DNA of 33,973 nt from an uncultured Chthonomonas sp. (GTDB lineage: Bacteria > Armatimonadota > Chthonomonadetes > Chthonomonadales > CAJBBX01): contig CAISJD010000129.1 of the NCBI GenBank assembly GCA_903885605.1, positions 1-33,973 of the forward strand, read 5' to 3'. Of the stretch, positions 18,001 through 25,553 are shown in pieces. A model generated the notes under the pieces. It was given only the letters and a program-made list of their open reading frames with translations. It did not search any database and was not told the DNA's origin. The translations under genes were made by a program, and so were the position numbers. Numbering within the stretch: position 1 is the stretch's first letter; each line of letters begins with the position of its first letter.

Positions 18001-19007
18001 TCATCCGCGAACTGGCCCGGTACGATCCCGCCTTCGACTGGGCGGGCGTGGCGGACCTGATCCTCGCCTCGGCGGAGAAGCAGCAGAAGCCCGAGGGCGC
18101 GGCCTGCGGCCATGTGGGGCTCTATCCCGACTCCTACTCGCTCCTCACCGGCTCCGACTCCTACGAGTGGTGCCTGGCCCCCACGGGCATTGTAGGCAAC
18201 CTGCTCGGCAAGATGCGCCTGCCCTTCGAGCCCTCCATCGTGTCGGCTCCCCTGCCCGGCGGCACGCTGCGCGGCGTGACGTTTGCGCTGCCCCTGGAGG
18301 CCGCGGCCCACGGCGGAGGCGTCCGGCTGCGGCTGCGGCAGTGCGCCGGCGCCTCGGCGGGCGGCGTCCTCTACGGCATCACGCCACCGGCCTCGGTCAC
18401 CTGGCAGGGACGAACGCTACCCCGGCTCGAGCGGGCGCCGGCCAAGGGCGACGGCTGGTGGACCGGCGCAGTTGAGGGCGCGGTCTGCTTCCGCATCACC
18501 TTCGCCGAACAGGAGGGCGACCTGCTCCTCGACGGCTGCGTCGCGGCTCCCTACCGCGCGCCGCGCCTGAAGGGCGAGCTTCGCAACGGCGGCTTCGAGG
18601 CCGGGAGCGACGGCTGGGTCCTGGAGCCGGGCGCGCGCATCGTCTCCGACGGCCAGGCTTTCGCCGGAACGCAGTCCCTGCTGAGCGACGGCCTGGGTGC
18701 GGGGACCGAGGCCCAGGCCACCTCGGCGCGGTTCGGGGTGAAGCCCTCGGCACGCTACCGGCTATCGGCCATGGTTCACCAGCTTGCGGGCGACGGCGAC
18801 TACAAGGTGACGCTGGAGTGGCTGGACGCCGCATCCCGGCACATCGCCTACGCCAACGACTGGATGGGCCTCGACAAGCCCCGCGACTACGCGGCGCACG
18901 GCGGCCTCTTCACCGCGCCGGACAACGCCGCCTCGGCGATCATCATCCTCGGCACGCGCCGGGCAAGGTGCCTCTTCGACGCGGTCACGTTCACGGAGGC
19001 GCCGTAG
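15012..19007 (+). CDS. Large secreted protein with matching carbohydrate-binding-like modules at both ends and a helical-toroid-like core
   Basis: The product has 1331 aa. The ATG at 15012 overlaps the MFS stop as ATGA, follows AGGAGG, and starts a signal peptide (LASLLLAVCASAAMA). Residues about 25-178 and 1188-1331 are clearly two copies of one module: both begin N-x-GFE-x-G and share DYKVT, a Y-x-NDW turn, a Y-A-x-HGG-[VL]-F segment, APxxAA, ILG and CLFD. They resemble CBM4_9-type jelly rolls. Residues about 330-435 look Ig-like (VEALDRWGN), about 440-700 look beta-rich, and about 735-1075 look helical and repetitive like an (alpha/alpha)6 toroid (CATALETVLAYAAATGD, FFDQGWFGRPVQWVGLAY), a fold shared by polysaccharide lyases, glycosidases and epimerases. 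No specific family is recognised. It probably acts on extracellular polysaccharide. Confidence 0.75.
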   Translation: MIQRTLASLLLAVCASAAMAGPEAPANPGFERGSAGWTLTAGPYGRPAQGSAEAARVAKGLGRAGSAALQLDARGRSREVDAYSAPVPVAPGRGWRLAAWVRALSPKSDYKVTIDWQDPRGKHLSYDNDWRGRGEPGPYARHGGVFVAPEGAARAVLILGVQPRSCCLFDDISLTDAGPAEPIGARPRRNGDGAAAISGPGRVTAGAYASWRATYTCGASGLPVRGVIALRRMPTSLDWSDPQGIDPRAEGAVRVRGPQGSEFQVERGQAGVLLVRLVWPALQPGQAVEISIGDRSGGGPGLRAQRTAATGVRWVAGSDCKADGDTPDLAQTEGGRFDVMPDRPVRLRVVCPSVVEAGKSVAARVEALDRWGNVCAAPAAPVRWSGASAVRPLPDGGYALAFGRAGPARLEARAGTIAGTAEPIVVEPLPMPPINSSPRPTGRMFGRCGVILNGRVALLFPPAGAAYGPVILYTRSGLGWTRLGTITSPARLALGSGAPALSPIPGADVRFGPPVVTMRDGRAEAVLRGSEGGASVVARFTVSPDTPMVALQVTATPPAGESVACLYAPLLRAGDGAFGRNHAGALFPGLEYLAPGEASSSDRGVAWKIRDRRVPHPYKVTVPLMAAVGEQGLCAIAWDPNQRWDGRNPLPLARFEAPSPDGADNLAMGLSAPGFRRGLPENRLPGPLPGASGKPIALSCKLFVMPSGARAPDAIAAWAAAHPMPALRRPRSEQAEAALCARAFARTCWVEGVRGWYTAVGLKPGYADDIAARALQLGAAMEPGDAALSASNVARQAMEAVGGPGGPSTLLLAGDPERAVEALRGAAYGRMAQQLPDGGWAFSHIFGAQGPRATLAEPGDVELGSCATALETVLAYAAATGDPAAVRAGLRGLERLDRFVKPAGAESWEVPFTCPNLRAAALAVRCFLRGYQITQDPAHLASAHRWAMAGLAFVCLWEPADRPVMPGATISVMGTTFFDQGWFGRPVQWVGLAYAEVIRELARYDPAFDWAGVADLILASAEKQQKPEGAACGHVGLYPDSYSLLTGSDSYEWCLAPTGIVGNLLGKMRLPFEPSIVSAPLPGGTLRGVTFALPLEAAAHGGGVRLRLRQCAGASAGGVLYGITPPASVTWQGRTLPRLERAPAKGDGWWTGAVEGAVCFRITFAEQEGDLLLDGCVAAPYRAPRLKGELRNGGFEAGSDGWVLEPGARIVSDGQAFAGTQSLLSDGLGAGTEAQATSARFGVKPSARYRLSAMVHQLAGDGDYKVTLEWLDAASRHIAYANDWMGLDKPRDYAAHGGLFTAPDNAASAIIILGTRRARCLFDAVTFTEAP

Positions 19008-19014
19008 GCCCGGC

Positions 19015-20523
19015 TCAGCCTTCAGCCGCCGGCAGTTCGACCGTCACGGTGACGCCCTCGCCCGGGCGGCTCTCCAGACGCATGGAGCCGCCATGGGCCT
19101 GCACGATGCTCCGGCAGATGGCGAGGCCCAGACCCGTGCCGCCGTGCTGCCGCGCCCGGGCCTTGTCGACCCGGTAGAAGCGCTCACAGACGTGGGGCAG
19201 GTGCTCGGGATCGATGCCCGCTCCGGTGTCGCGCAGGGTCACGACCACCTTGCCGCCGTCGCGCCGCGCCTCCACCGTGATCCTGCCGTCGGGCGGCGTA
19301 TGGCGGCCCGCGTTGTCGAGCAGGTTCGTGAAGAGGCGCGTCAGGTGCCCCGCGTCGCCCATCACCTTCTGATCGCCGCACTCCAGGCTCAGCCGCGCGT
19401 CTCCATGCGGAAAGGCGCACTCGGCGGCGTCCTCCACGATCCGGCTGAGAGGCGCCGGGCGTAGGTTCGGCGCCGCCTCGCCCGCGTCGGAGCGGGCCAG
19501 CAGGAGCAGGTCCTGGATGGTCTGGTGCATGCGCCCGGCGGCCCGGTCGATGCTCGCCACGGAGCGCCGGTGCTCGGCCGGCAGCGTCTCGTCGGCGAGG
19601 GCGAGGCCCGCGTTGGCCTTGATCACCGTGAGCGGCGTGCGGAGCTCGTGCGATGCGTCCGCGGTGAACCGCCGCTGCTGCTCGAAGGCATGCTCGATGC
19701 GACCCAGCATGCCGTTCACCGTCTCGGCCAGCGTGGCGAACTCGTCGCGGCCCGCCACCGGCAGCCTGCGGGAGAGGTCCTCGGCGCCCATGGAGGCGGC
19801 CTCGGCTGTGAGCCGCCGCAGGGGGCTGAGCATGCGGCCGGTGAGGGCCAGGCCTCCCAGCGCCGCGATGAGCAGGGCCAGCGGGGCGAGCATGAGCAGC
19901 GTCCGGTTGAAGTTGGCCACCGCCAGTCCCACGTCGCCCAGCGAGTAGGCCACCTGGACCACGGCCAGCACCGCGCCGTCGCGCTTCAGGGGCGCGTAGG
20001 CCACGCGCACATCGGTGCCGTTGCGGCGGATGGTGGCGAACGTCTGCGAACCGTTCGCCGCCCGGCTGAAGCCCGACTGCAGCCAGGCCCGCTCGCCGCC
20101 CATGGGGAGCATGGCCCGTCCAGCCAGGTCGTACACCGCCTCGCTGGCGCGCTCGGTCCACTGCGGACGCCGGCTGCCGGGCCGCCATGGACCCGGTCCG
20201 GCGAAGGGCCCGCCTCCCTTTCCTGGGCCCGGGCCGCGCCCCGGTCCGGGCGGGCGCATCTGGGAGGGTTGCCACGAGCCGCCGGCGGGCGGTTTCGTGT
20301 TCATCGGACCGTAGACCCGGAACTCCGGCGGCGGGCTCTGCCAGAACTCCTGGTGCCGCGCGATGCGGAGCCGCAGGTCGCCGTCCACCGAGGCGATGAG
20401 GTTGCGCTGGACGCTCCAGCGCAGAGCCGCGCCCAGGCCCAGCAGGATGAGCGCCAGCGCCGCCACGTTCCAGAGCGTGAGGCGGGCGCGGACGGAGGTG
20501 ATGCGCAGGGCCGCCGGCCTCAT
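19015..20523 (-). CDS. Sensor histidine kinase (CusS/QseC-like architecture)
   Basis: The protein has 502 aa; the ATG at 20521-20523 follows GAGGAGGAG and overlaps the response-regulator stop as ATGA, so the pair is coupled. Membrane segments lie at about 15-36 and 206-228 and enclose a periplasmic sensor of about 165 residues containing an unusual Pro/Gly run near residues 80-115. A HAMP region follows (LTGRMLSPLRRLTAEA). The HisKA box is FTADASHELRTPL with phospho-accepting His292. The ATPase domain shows the N box (NLLDNAGRH, Asn404), the G1 box (DTGAGI), a FYRVDKAR F box and the G2 box (GTGLGLA). All catalytic elements are intact. The stimulus is unknown. It ends seven bases from the convergent gene's stop. 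Confidence 0.95.
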   Translation of the reverse strand: MRPAALRITSVRARLTLWNVAALALILLGLGAALRWSVQRNLIASVDGDLRLRIARHQEFWQSPPPEFRVYGPMNTKPPAGGSWQPSQMRPPGPGRGPGPGKGGGPFAGPGPWRPGSRRPQWTERASEAVYDLAGRAMLPMGGERAWLQSGFSRAANGSQTFATIRRNGTDVRVAYAPLKRDGAVLAVVQVAYSLGDVGLAVANFNRTLLMLAPLALLIAALGGLALTGRMLSPLRRLTAEAASMGAEDLSRRLPVAGRDEFATLAETVNGMLGRIEHAFEQQRRFTADASHELRTPLTVIKANAGLALADETLPAEHRRSVASIDRAAGRMHQTIQDLLLLARSDAGEAAPNLRPAPLSRIVEDAAECAFPHGDARLSLECGDQKVMGDAGHLTRLFTNLLDNAGRHTPPDGRITVEARRDGGKVVVTLRDTGAGIDPEHLPHVCERFYRVDKARARQHGGTGLGLAICRSIVQAHGGSMRLESRPGEGVTVTVELPAAEG

Positions 20524-21203
20524 GGCTCCTCCTCGTGGCTCGCGCGGAGCACGTAGCCGACACCGTGCAGGGTCTGGATCAGGCTCGGCTTGCGGCCTCC
20601 GTCGATCTTGCGCCGGAGCTGGCCGATGTAGACATCCACGGTGTTGCTGTAGCTCTCGTCGTCGCTCCAGACGCGCTCGAGGATGTACTCGCGGGTCAGC
20701 GGACGCCCTTCGTGCGACGCCAGGGCCTCCAGCAGCGTGTACTCGCGCGAGGTGAGGTGCACCTCGCGGCCGGCCACGGTGACCTGCCGCGCGCCGGTGT
20801 CGATGGCCACTTCGCCCACCTGGATCACCCGCGTGCGGTGGACCCGATCGCGCCGCACCAGCGCACGCACGCGGGCCAGCAGCTCCCGCAGCTCGAAGGG
20901 CTTGGGCAGGTAGTCGTCGGCGCCCAGGTCGAGGCCCTTCACGCGGTCCTCCACGGCGTCGCGGGCGGTGAGCATGAGGATCGGGGTGGTGCGTCGGCCG
21001 GATCGAAGGCGCCGGCAGACCTCCCATCCGTTGAGCCCGGGCAGCATCACATCGAGCAGGACCGCGGCGTACTCATGCTCCTGCGCGGCCCGAAGGCCCG
21101 CCTCGCCGTCTGCCGCGATGTCCACGTCGTAGCCGCCGGCGGTCAGGCCTCGCCGCACGACCTCCGCGATGTCGGCATCATCTTCTACAATGAGTAGTCT
21201 CAT
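20520..21203 (-). CDS. OmpR/PhoB-family response regulator
   Basis: The protein has 227 aa. The receiver domain (1-120) has the acidic pair Glu7/Asp8-Asp9, phospho-accepting Asp51 in LLDVMLPG, Thr79 in LTARD and Lys101 in LPKPFEL, all as expected. The C-terminal winged helix (about 128-222) carries LTSREYTLLEALASHEGRPLT and the recognition-helix region SNTVDVYIGQLRRKID, ending with the family's TLHGVGYVL hairpin. GGGAGG precedes the ATG. It is closest in feel to CusR/QseB/MprA-type regulators, but I do not assign a name. Family members bind as dimers to direct repeats with 11-bp spacing; two such pairs lie in the adjacent intergenic region, one facing this gene and one facing the secretion operon. 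This suggests autoregulation and control of gspE. Confidence 0.95.
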   Translation of the reverse strand: MRLLIVEDDADIAEVVRRGLTAGGYDVDIAADGEAGLRAAQEHEYAAVLLDVMLPGLNGWEVCRRLRSGRRTTPILMLTARDAVEDRVKGLDLGADDYLPKPFELRELLARVRALVRRDRVHRTRVIQVGEVAIDTGARQVTVAGREVHLTSREYTLLEALASHEGRPLTREYILERVWSDDESYSNTVDVYIGQLRRKIDGGRKPSLIQTLHGVGYVLRASHEEEP

Positions 21204-21269
21204 GGCGCCTCCCAGGGCCCGGCCCGATACCTGTACGCCGCAATCCTGTCTGTAGGATAGGCCATGGAG

Positions 21270-21287
21270 ATGAAAAGTCGATGAAGG
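21270..21287 (-). promoter_or_regulatory. Candidate response-regulator operator facing the regulator/kinase genes
   Basis: Read on the minus strand, this is CCTTCAT, four bases, then TTTTCAT: two TTCAT-core half-sites with an 11-bp period, the geometry used by OmpR/PhoB-family regulators. It lies 66 bp upstream of the response-regulator ATG. It mirrors a second pair at 21315-21332. Binding is inferred, not shown. Confidence 0.5.
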
Positions 21288-21314
21288 CCGCGCGCGAGGC
21301 CCGGCCGGCCGGGT

Positions 21315-21332
21315 CTTTCATGATTCGTTCAT
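21315..21332 (+). promoter_or_regulatory. Candidate response-regulator operator facing the type II secretion operon
   Basis: CTTTCAT, GATT, CGTTCAT: two half-sites with TTCAT cores and an 11-bp period, on the plus strand, ending 67 bp before the gspE start codon. It has the same 7-4-7 layout as the pair at 21270-21287 but points the other way. No convincing -35/-10 pair is visible nearby, as is common for promoters that depend on an OmpR-family activator. Confidence 0.5.
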
Positions 21333-21399
21333 ATCCGGCGCGTCTTTATCTACAGCCGCCTGATGGGCGTAGCCGGCCGAACCCTGGGGGAAGCAGCCA

Positions 21400-22965
21400 G
21401 TGAGCGATACGATTGGGGCATTGGAGACGCCGAGTAGCCGGCAGGGCTTCGAGTGGATCGACCTGGAAGTCGTCAAGCCGACCGAGGAGGCCGTCCGACT
21501 GACGCCGCCCGAACTGGCCCTGCGGCATCAGGTCCTGCCCGTGGAACTCCGCGACGGCGTTCTCACCGTAGCGATCGGCGCCCCCACCGCACTGGCCGCG
21601 GCCGACGAAGTGGGCAAGCTCGTCGGGTACCCGACCCGCGCCGTGCTGGCCGCTCCGTCGTTCATCAGGGCGCTTATCGAAGAGATCTTCATCGAGCGCA
21701 TCCTGTCCGGCCTGCCCGACAAGGCCGACGACCAGGCCGGCGCCGAGATCGACGACACCACGGACCTCGCCGACCTGCAGAAGATGGCAGGCGAGGCCGC
21801 CGTGGTGCAGATGGTGAACCTCATCTTCGCCCAGGCCGTGCGCGACGGGGCCAGCGACATCCATGTGGAGCCCTACGAGCGGCAGGTGAAGGTCCGGTTC
21901 CGCGTCGACGGCATGCTCCGCGACGCGCTCCAGCCGCCCCGCCGCATGCACGCCGCCATCGTCTCGCGCATCAAGATCCTCGGCGAGATGAACATCGCCG
22001 AGCGGCGGCTCCCGCAGGACGGCCGCATCAAGATCACCATCGCCGGCCGCGCCATCGACGTCCGCGTGAGCATCGTCCCCACCGTCTACGGCGAGCGCGC
22101 CGTCATGCGCATCCTGGACAAGACGACCGCCATGCTGGGGCTCGAGGAGCTCGGCATGCGGCAGGACGCGCTGGCCAGGTTCCGCACCATCATCCGCGTG
22201 CCCCACGGCGTGATCCTCTCCACCGGCCCCACGGGTTCCGGCAAGTCGACCACGCTCTACGCATCGCTTCAGGAGATCTGGTCCTCCACCACCAACATCC
22301 TCACCATCGAGGACCCGGTGGAGTACCAGGTGCCCGGCATCAGCCAGATCCAGGTGCGCCCGCAGATCGGCCTCACCTTCGCCAACGGCCTCCGGAGCAT
22401 CGTGCGGCAGGACCCCGACGTCATCATGGTGGGCGAAATCCGCGACCATGAGACCGCCGATATCTCCATCCACGCGGCGCTCACCGGCCACCTCGTCTTC
22501 AGCACCCTGCACACCAACGACGCCGCGGGAGCCGTGACCCGCCTGCTGGACATGGGCGTGGAGCCCTACCTCGTGGCCTCGTCGCTGGTGGCCACCGTGG
22601 CACAGCGGCTGGTGCGGCGCATCTGCGCCAACTGCGCCCAGCCCTACGAGCCGCGCCCAGAGACGCTGGAGGCCATCGGCATCGAGGCCTCCGACCTGCC
22701 CGGCGGCACGCTGATGCGCGGCGCCGGCTGCGACCGATGCCAGCAGACGGGCTACAAGGGCCGGCACGCGCTCTTTGAGCTCTTCATCGTCGACGAGCCC
22801 ATCCGGCGGCTCACGGTGGACCGCGCCAGCTCCAACGATATGCGCGACCACGCGATCCGCCGGCAGGGCATGCGCACCCTCCTGGGCGACGGCCGCCTGG
22901 CCGTGCTGGACGGCAAGACGTCGCCGGACGAGGTGCTGAGGGTCTGCCAGAGAGAGGCCCTCTGA
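21400..22965 (+). CDS. gspE: Type II secretion ATPase GspE (PilB/GspE family)
   Basis: The product has 521 aa and is the cytoplasmic hexameric ATPase that drives pseudopilus assembly. The start is a GTG at 21400; only a weak G-rich stretch precedes it, and no better in-frame start is available. Residues about 30-115 match the GspE/PilB N-terminal domain (LALRHQVLPVEL). The ATPase domain has Walker A GPTGSGKST with Lys282, an Asp-box region (LTIEDPVEYQVPGI), Walker B with Asp and Glu in DVIMVGEIRD, and a His box (LVFSTLHTND). CANC and CDRC (C-x2-C twice, about 45 residues apart) form the usual zinc-binding element. It heads an operon in which most genes overlap. Its stop and the gspF start share one base (TGATG). 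A PilB role cannot be excluded from this gene alone, but the following gspG-K genes favour type II secretion. Confidence 0.94.
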   Translation: MSDTIGALETPSSRQGFEWIDLEVVKPTEEAVRLTPPELALRHQVLPVELRDGVLTVAIGAPTALAAADEVGKLVGYPTRAVLAAPSFIRALIEEIFIERILSGLPDKADDQAGAEIDDTTDLADLQKMAGEAAVVQMVNLIFAQAVRDGASDIHVEPYERQVKVRFRVDGMLRDALQPPRRMHAAIVSRIKILGEMNIAERRLPQDGRIKITIAGRAIDVRVSIVPTVYGERAVMRILDKTTAMLGLEELGMRQDALARFRTIIRVPHGVILSTGPTGSGKSTTLYASLQEIWSSTTNILTIEDPVEYQVPGISQIQVRPQIGLTFANGLRSIVRQDPDVIMVGEIRDHETADISIHAALTGHLVFSTLHTNDAAGAVTRLLDMGVEPYLVASSLVATVAQRLVRRICANCAQPYEPRPETLEAIGIEASDLPGGTLMRGAGCDRCQQTGYKGRHALFELFIVDEPIRRLTVDRASSNDMRDHAIRRQGMRTLLGDGRLAVLDGKTSPDEVLRVCQREAL

Positions 22966-24182
22966 TGCCCGCCGTCACCTTCAACTACACAGCGCTAGAC
23001 AGCTCCGGCGCCAAGCGCACCGGCGTGGTGGAGGCGGAGACCCGCGAGGCCGCCATCGCCCGCCTGGCCACCGAGGGCCGGTTCGTCACCGACATCGCCC
23101 AGGCGGGCTCAAGCGGCAAGCGCCATTCCGGGCACGACATCCACGGCAAGGTGGCCGCGCAGGACATGGCGGTCTTCACCCGCCGCCTCGCCGACCTGGC
23201 GCGGGCGGGACTGCCGCTGGACCGCGTCCTCCATGTGGTGGGTGAGCAGTCCGAGAGCCCCGTGCTGCAGGCCGTCTGCGCGCAGGCGCTGGAAGATGTG
23301 CGCGGGGGCCTTCCTGTGAGCCAGGCGCTGGCCAAGCACCCGAGGCTCTTCGCGGAGGTCTACACCCAGACCCTCCGCGCAGGCGAGGCCAGCGGCCAGT
23401 TCGGCGAGGTAGCGGCGCGGCTGGCGGACCTGCAGGAGAAGGAGGTCTCCCGGCGCAGCCAGATCGTCAGCGCCCTGGTCTACCCGGCGATCCTCTCGAT
23501 GACCGCGCTGGCGGTGATCACATTCCTCATGACCTTCGTCATCCCGAAGCTCTCCGGCGTTTTCAAGGACCTGGGCGGCGACCTGCCCGCGCCCACGCGG
23601 ATTCTGATCGCCGTCGCCGTCTTCATCGTGGAGAACTGGGTGGTGGTGATCAGCTCCATCGTGGCCGTCGTGGTGGGCCTCCGGGTCTGGCTCGGCACCC
23701 CGGGCGGCGCCTTCGCCAGGGACAAGGCGCTACTGAACCTGCCCGTGGTCGGCCCCGTCATCACGAAGGCTACGGTCTCGCGTTTCGCCCGCGTGCTGGG
23801 CACGCTGGTCTATGGTGGAGTGCCCATCCTGGAGGCCATCGACATAAGCGGCCTGGCGGCGGGCAACCGGCTCTTCGCGGTCAGCGCCAAGCAGGTGGAG
23901 TCCGATGTCCGCGAGGGCCGTCCCATCGCCGAGGCCATGGCCGACGCCGGCGCCTTCCCGCCGGTGCTGACGCACATGGTGGCCATCGGTGAAGAGACCG
24001 GGGACCTGCCGCTCATGCTGAGCCGCGTCTCCGACAGCCTCGATTTCGAGGTGGACACGGGCATGCGGCGGCTTGTGGCCCTGGTGGAGCCCGTCATCGT
24101 GCTCTCCATGGGTGTCTTCGTGGGCTACGTGGTCGTTTCCGTGCTGCTGCCCATCTTCCAGGCGCAGGCGCTGGTGAAGTGA
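22965..24182 (+). CDS. gspF: Type II secretion inner-membrane platform protein GspF
   Basis: The protein has 405 aa, the standard GspF/PilC length. It opens with FNYTALDSSGAKRTGVVEAET, the typical start of the family. Two T2SSF domains lie at about 65-188 and 262-390, each with the conserved F-x-R-x-L-x-x-L-x-x-A-G-x-P-L/I pattern (FTRRLADLARAGLPLD and FARVLGTLVYGGVPIL). Membrane segments are at about 168-196, 213-244 and 371-400. GspF sits in the inner membrane and couples the GspE ATPase to pseudopilin assembly. The gene begins at the last base of the gspE stop and ends 11 bp before gspG. Confidence 0.94.
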   Translation: MPAVTFNYTALDSSGAKRTGVVEAETREAAIARLATEGRFVTDIAQAGSSGKRHSGHDIHGKVAAQDMAVFTRRLADLARAGLPLDRVLHVVGEQSESPVLQAVCAQALEDVRGGLPVSQALAKHPRLFAEVYTQTLRAGEASGQFGEVAARLADLQEKEVSRRSQIVSALVYPAILSMTALAVITFLMTFVIPKLSGVFKDLGGDLPAPTRILIAVAVFIVENWVVVISSIVAVVVGLRVWLGTPGGAFARDKALLNLPVVGPVITKATVSRFARVLGTLVYGGVPILEAIDISGLAAGNRLFAVSAKQVESDVREGRPIAEAMADAGAFPPVLTHMVAIGEETGDLPLMLSRVSDSLDFEVDTGMRRLVALVEPVIVLSMGVFVGYVVVSVLLPIFQAQALVK

Positions 24183-24193
24183 GGAGGAGAGCC

Positions 24194-24637
24194 ATGATCG
24201 GGCCTACGCTGAGGCAGCTCCGTGTGGATCGCCAACGGGGAGCCTTTACGCTCATCGAGCTGCTTGTGGTCATCCTGATCCTGGGCATCCTGGCGTCGCT
24301 GGTGGTGCCGCGCGTGGTAGGCCGCACCGAGGATGCAAAGATCGCCAAGGCGGCCTCCGATATCGCCACCCTGGGAAGCGTCCTGCAGCAGTACCGCGTG
24401 GACAACGACGCGTTCCCGACATCGGACGAGGGGCTAAACGCCCTGCGGGTGCAGCCGGCCGATGCCACCAACTGGCGGGGCCCCTACACCAGCCGGGAGA
24501 TCCCGCTGGACCCGTGGGGCAACCCCTACGTATACGAGTCGCCGGGAGCGAACGGCGAGGACTTCTCGATCACCTCCTACGGCGCCGACGGCGCGGCGGG
24601 CGGCACGGCCGAGAACTCCGACATCACCAGCGAGTAG
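24194..24637 (+). CDS. gspG: Type II secretion major pseudopilin GspG
   Basis: The product has 147 aa. The ATG at 24194 follows GAGGAGGAG; an in-frame GTG 15 bases earlier lacks this. The N-terminus has a prepilin signal with Gly-Ala before FTLIELLVVILILG. Cleavage after Ala places Glu at +5, as required for pseudopilin packing, so the -1 residue is Ala rather than the usual Gly. The C-terminal half has the GspG signature: DNDAFPTSDEGLNAL, NWRGPY and PLDPWGNPYVY, the calcium-binding loop region. GspG is the main subunit of the pseudopilus. Processing would need a prepilin peptidase, which is not encoded in this window. Confidence 0.95.
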   Translation: MIGPTLRQLRVDRQRGAFTLIELLVVILILGILASLVVPRVVGRTEDAKIAKAASDIATLGSVLQQYRVDNDAFPTSDEGLNALRVQPADATNWRGPYTSREIPLDPWGNPYVYESPGANGEDFSITSYGADGAAGGTAENSDITSE

Positions 24638-24658
24638 GCGAGGAGACAGGGGATCGAC

Positions 24659-25186
24659 ATGAGGCGCAGTGCGGCAGGGCGGCGAGGCTTTACCATCATC
24701 GAGATGAACGCGGTGGTGGCGGTGCTGCTGCTTGCCACCGCGATTGTGGTTCCGAACCTGGTGATGGTCCGCCGGTCCCGTGAGCGTGACGACGTCATGG
24801 CCAAACTGGCCCGGGCGCCGATCACGGCGCTGAACACCGCCCAGAACTCCGGCGATCCGGTCCGCATGACCGTGATGGAGGATGCCCTGGTCGTGGAGCA
24901 GATGCCCATCGACGGCGAGGCGCAGGAGGTCACCCGGGTCTCGTTCGCCGACTGGTTCACGCTCGATTCACAGCAGCAGGACGGCGGCGAGATCGACCAG
25001 GGCGAATGGGAGTGGTGGGCCTATCCGGACGGCAGGGCGGCCGAGGCATCACTCACGTTCGTCGACGGCGCCGATGTCCGAACGCTGACCCTCACCAAGG
25101 AGGGGCGCGCCTACTGGCTGCGAGGCGAGCCGGAGGAGCAGGGCGAGACAGAATGGACCGCAGGGGAGATCGAGGTCCGTGAGTAG
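24659..25186 (+). CDS. gspH: Type II secretion minor pseudopilin, GspH-like
   Basis: The protein has 175 aa. The prepilin site is RRG before FTIIEMNAVV, with Glu at +5 and a hydrophobic helix to about residue 32. The remaining globular part, beta-rich and acidic, has no strongly conserved motif, which is normal for GspH. The call rests mainly on its position between gspG and gspI. The ATG at 24659 is preceded by AGGGG. The last eight bases overlap gspI. Confidence 0.8.
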   Translation: MRRSAAGRRGFTIIEMNAVVAVLLLATAIVVPNLVMVRRSRERDDVMAKLARAPITALNTAQNSGDPVRMTVMEDALVVEQMPIDGEAQEVTRVSFADWFTLDSQQQDGGEIDQGEWEWWAYPDGRAAEASLTFVDGADVRTLTLTKEGRAYWLRGEPEEQGETEWTAGEIEVRE

Positions 25187-25553
25187 GCGCAGGGGCTTCA
25201 CGCTGGTCGAGGTGCTCATGGCGGCCCTGCTGGTGGCCGTGGCGGTCACGGCCGTCATGGGAGGCCTCAGGGCACTGGGCCAGGCCGACGTGAAAGTGGC
25301 CCGCAACCAGCTCCTCCAGCGGCTCGTTACCGCCAAGGCCAACGAGGTGCTCGCCTCCACCGACCCGTCGTCGTTCGGTGACGGCGGCGACTTCACCGAC
25401 GCGGGCTACCCGGACATCACATGGACCATTGACGTGCAGACCAGCGGCGCCACCGACGTGGACGAAGTCACAGTGGCCGCAACGCTCGACGACGACGAGC
25501 AGTTCCTCACGTTCCTGCAGTATGTCCGGCCGCTGACGGCGGTGAGCGAATGA
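25179..25553 (+). CDS. gspI: Type II secretion minor pseudopilin, GspI-like
   Basis: The protein has 124 aa. The start is a GTG that overlaps gspH by eight bases, with GGAGATCGAGG just upstream. The prepilin site is RRRG before FTLVEVLMAALLVAVAVT, with Glu at +5; the FTLVEVL[MV]A pattern is typical of GspI. The short C-terminal domain fits the family length of 120-130. In the type II system GspI forms the pseudopilus tip with GspJ and GspK. Its stop overlaps the gspJ start in ATGA. Confidence 0.88.
   Translation: MSRRRGFTLVEVLMAALLVAVAVTAVMGGLRALGQADVKVARNQLLQRLVTAKANEVLASTDPSSFGDGGDFTDAGYPDITWTIDVQTSGATDVDEVTVAATLDDDEQFLTFLQYVRPLTAVSE

Noticed and set aside
21346-22851. Long minus-strand frame opposite gspE
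   Set aside because: It would occupy the putative operator and lacks any family feature; gspE is unmistakable.
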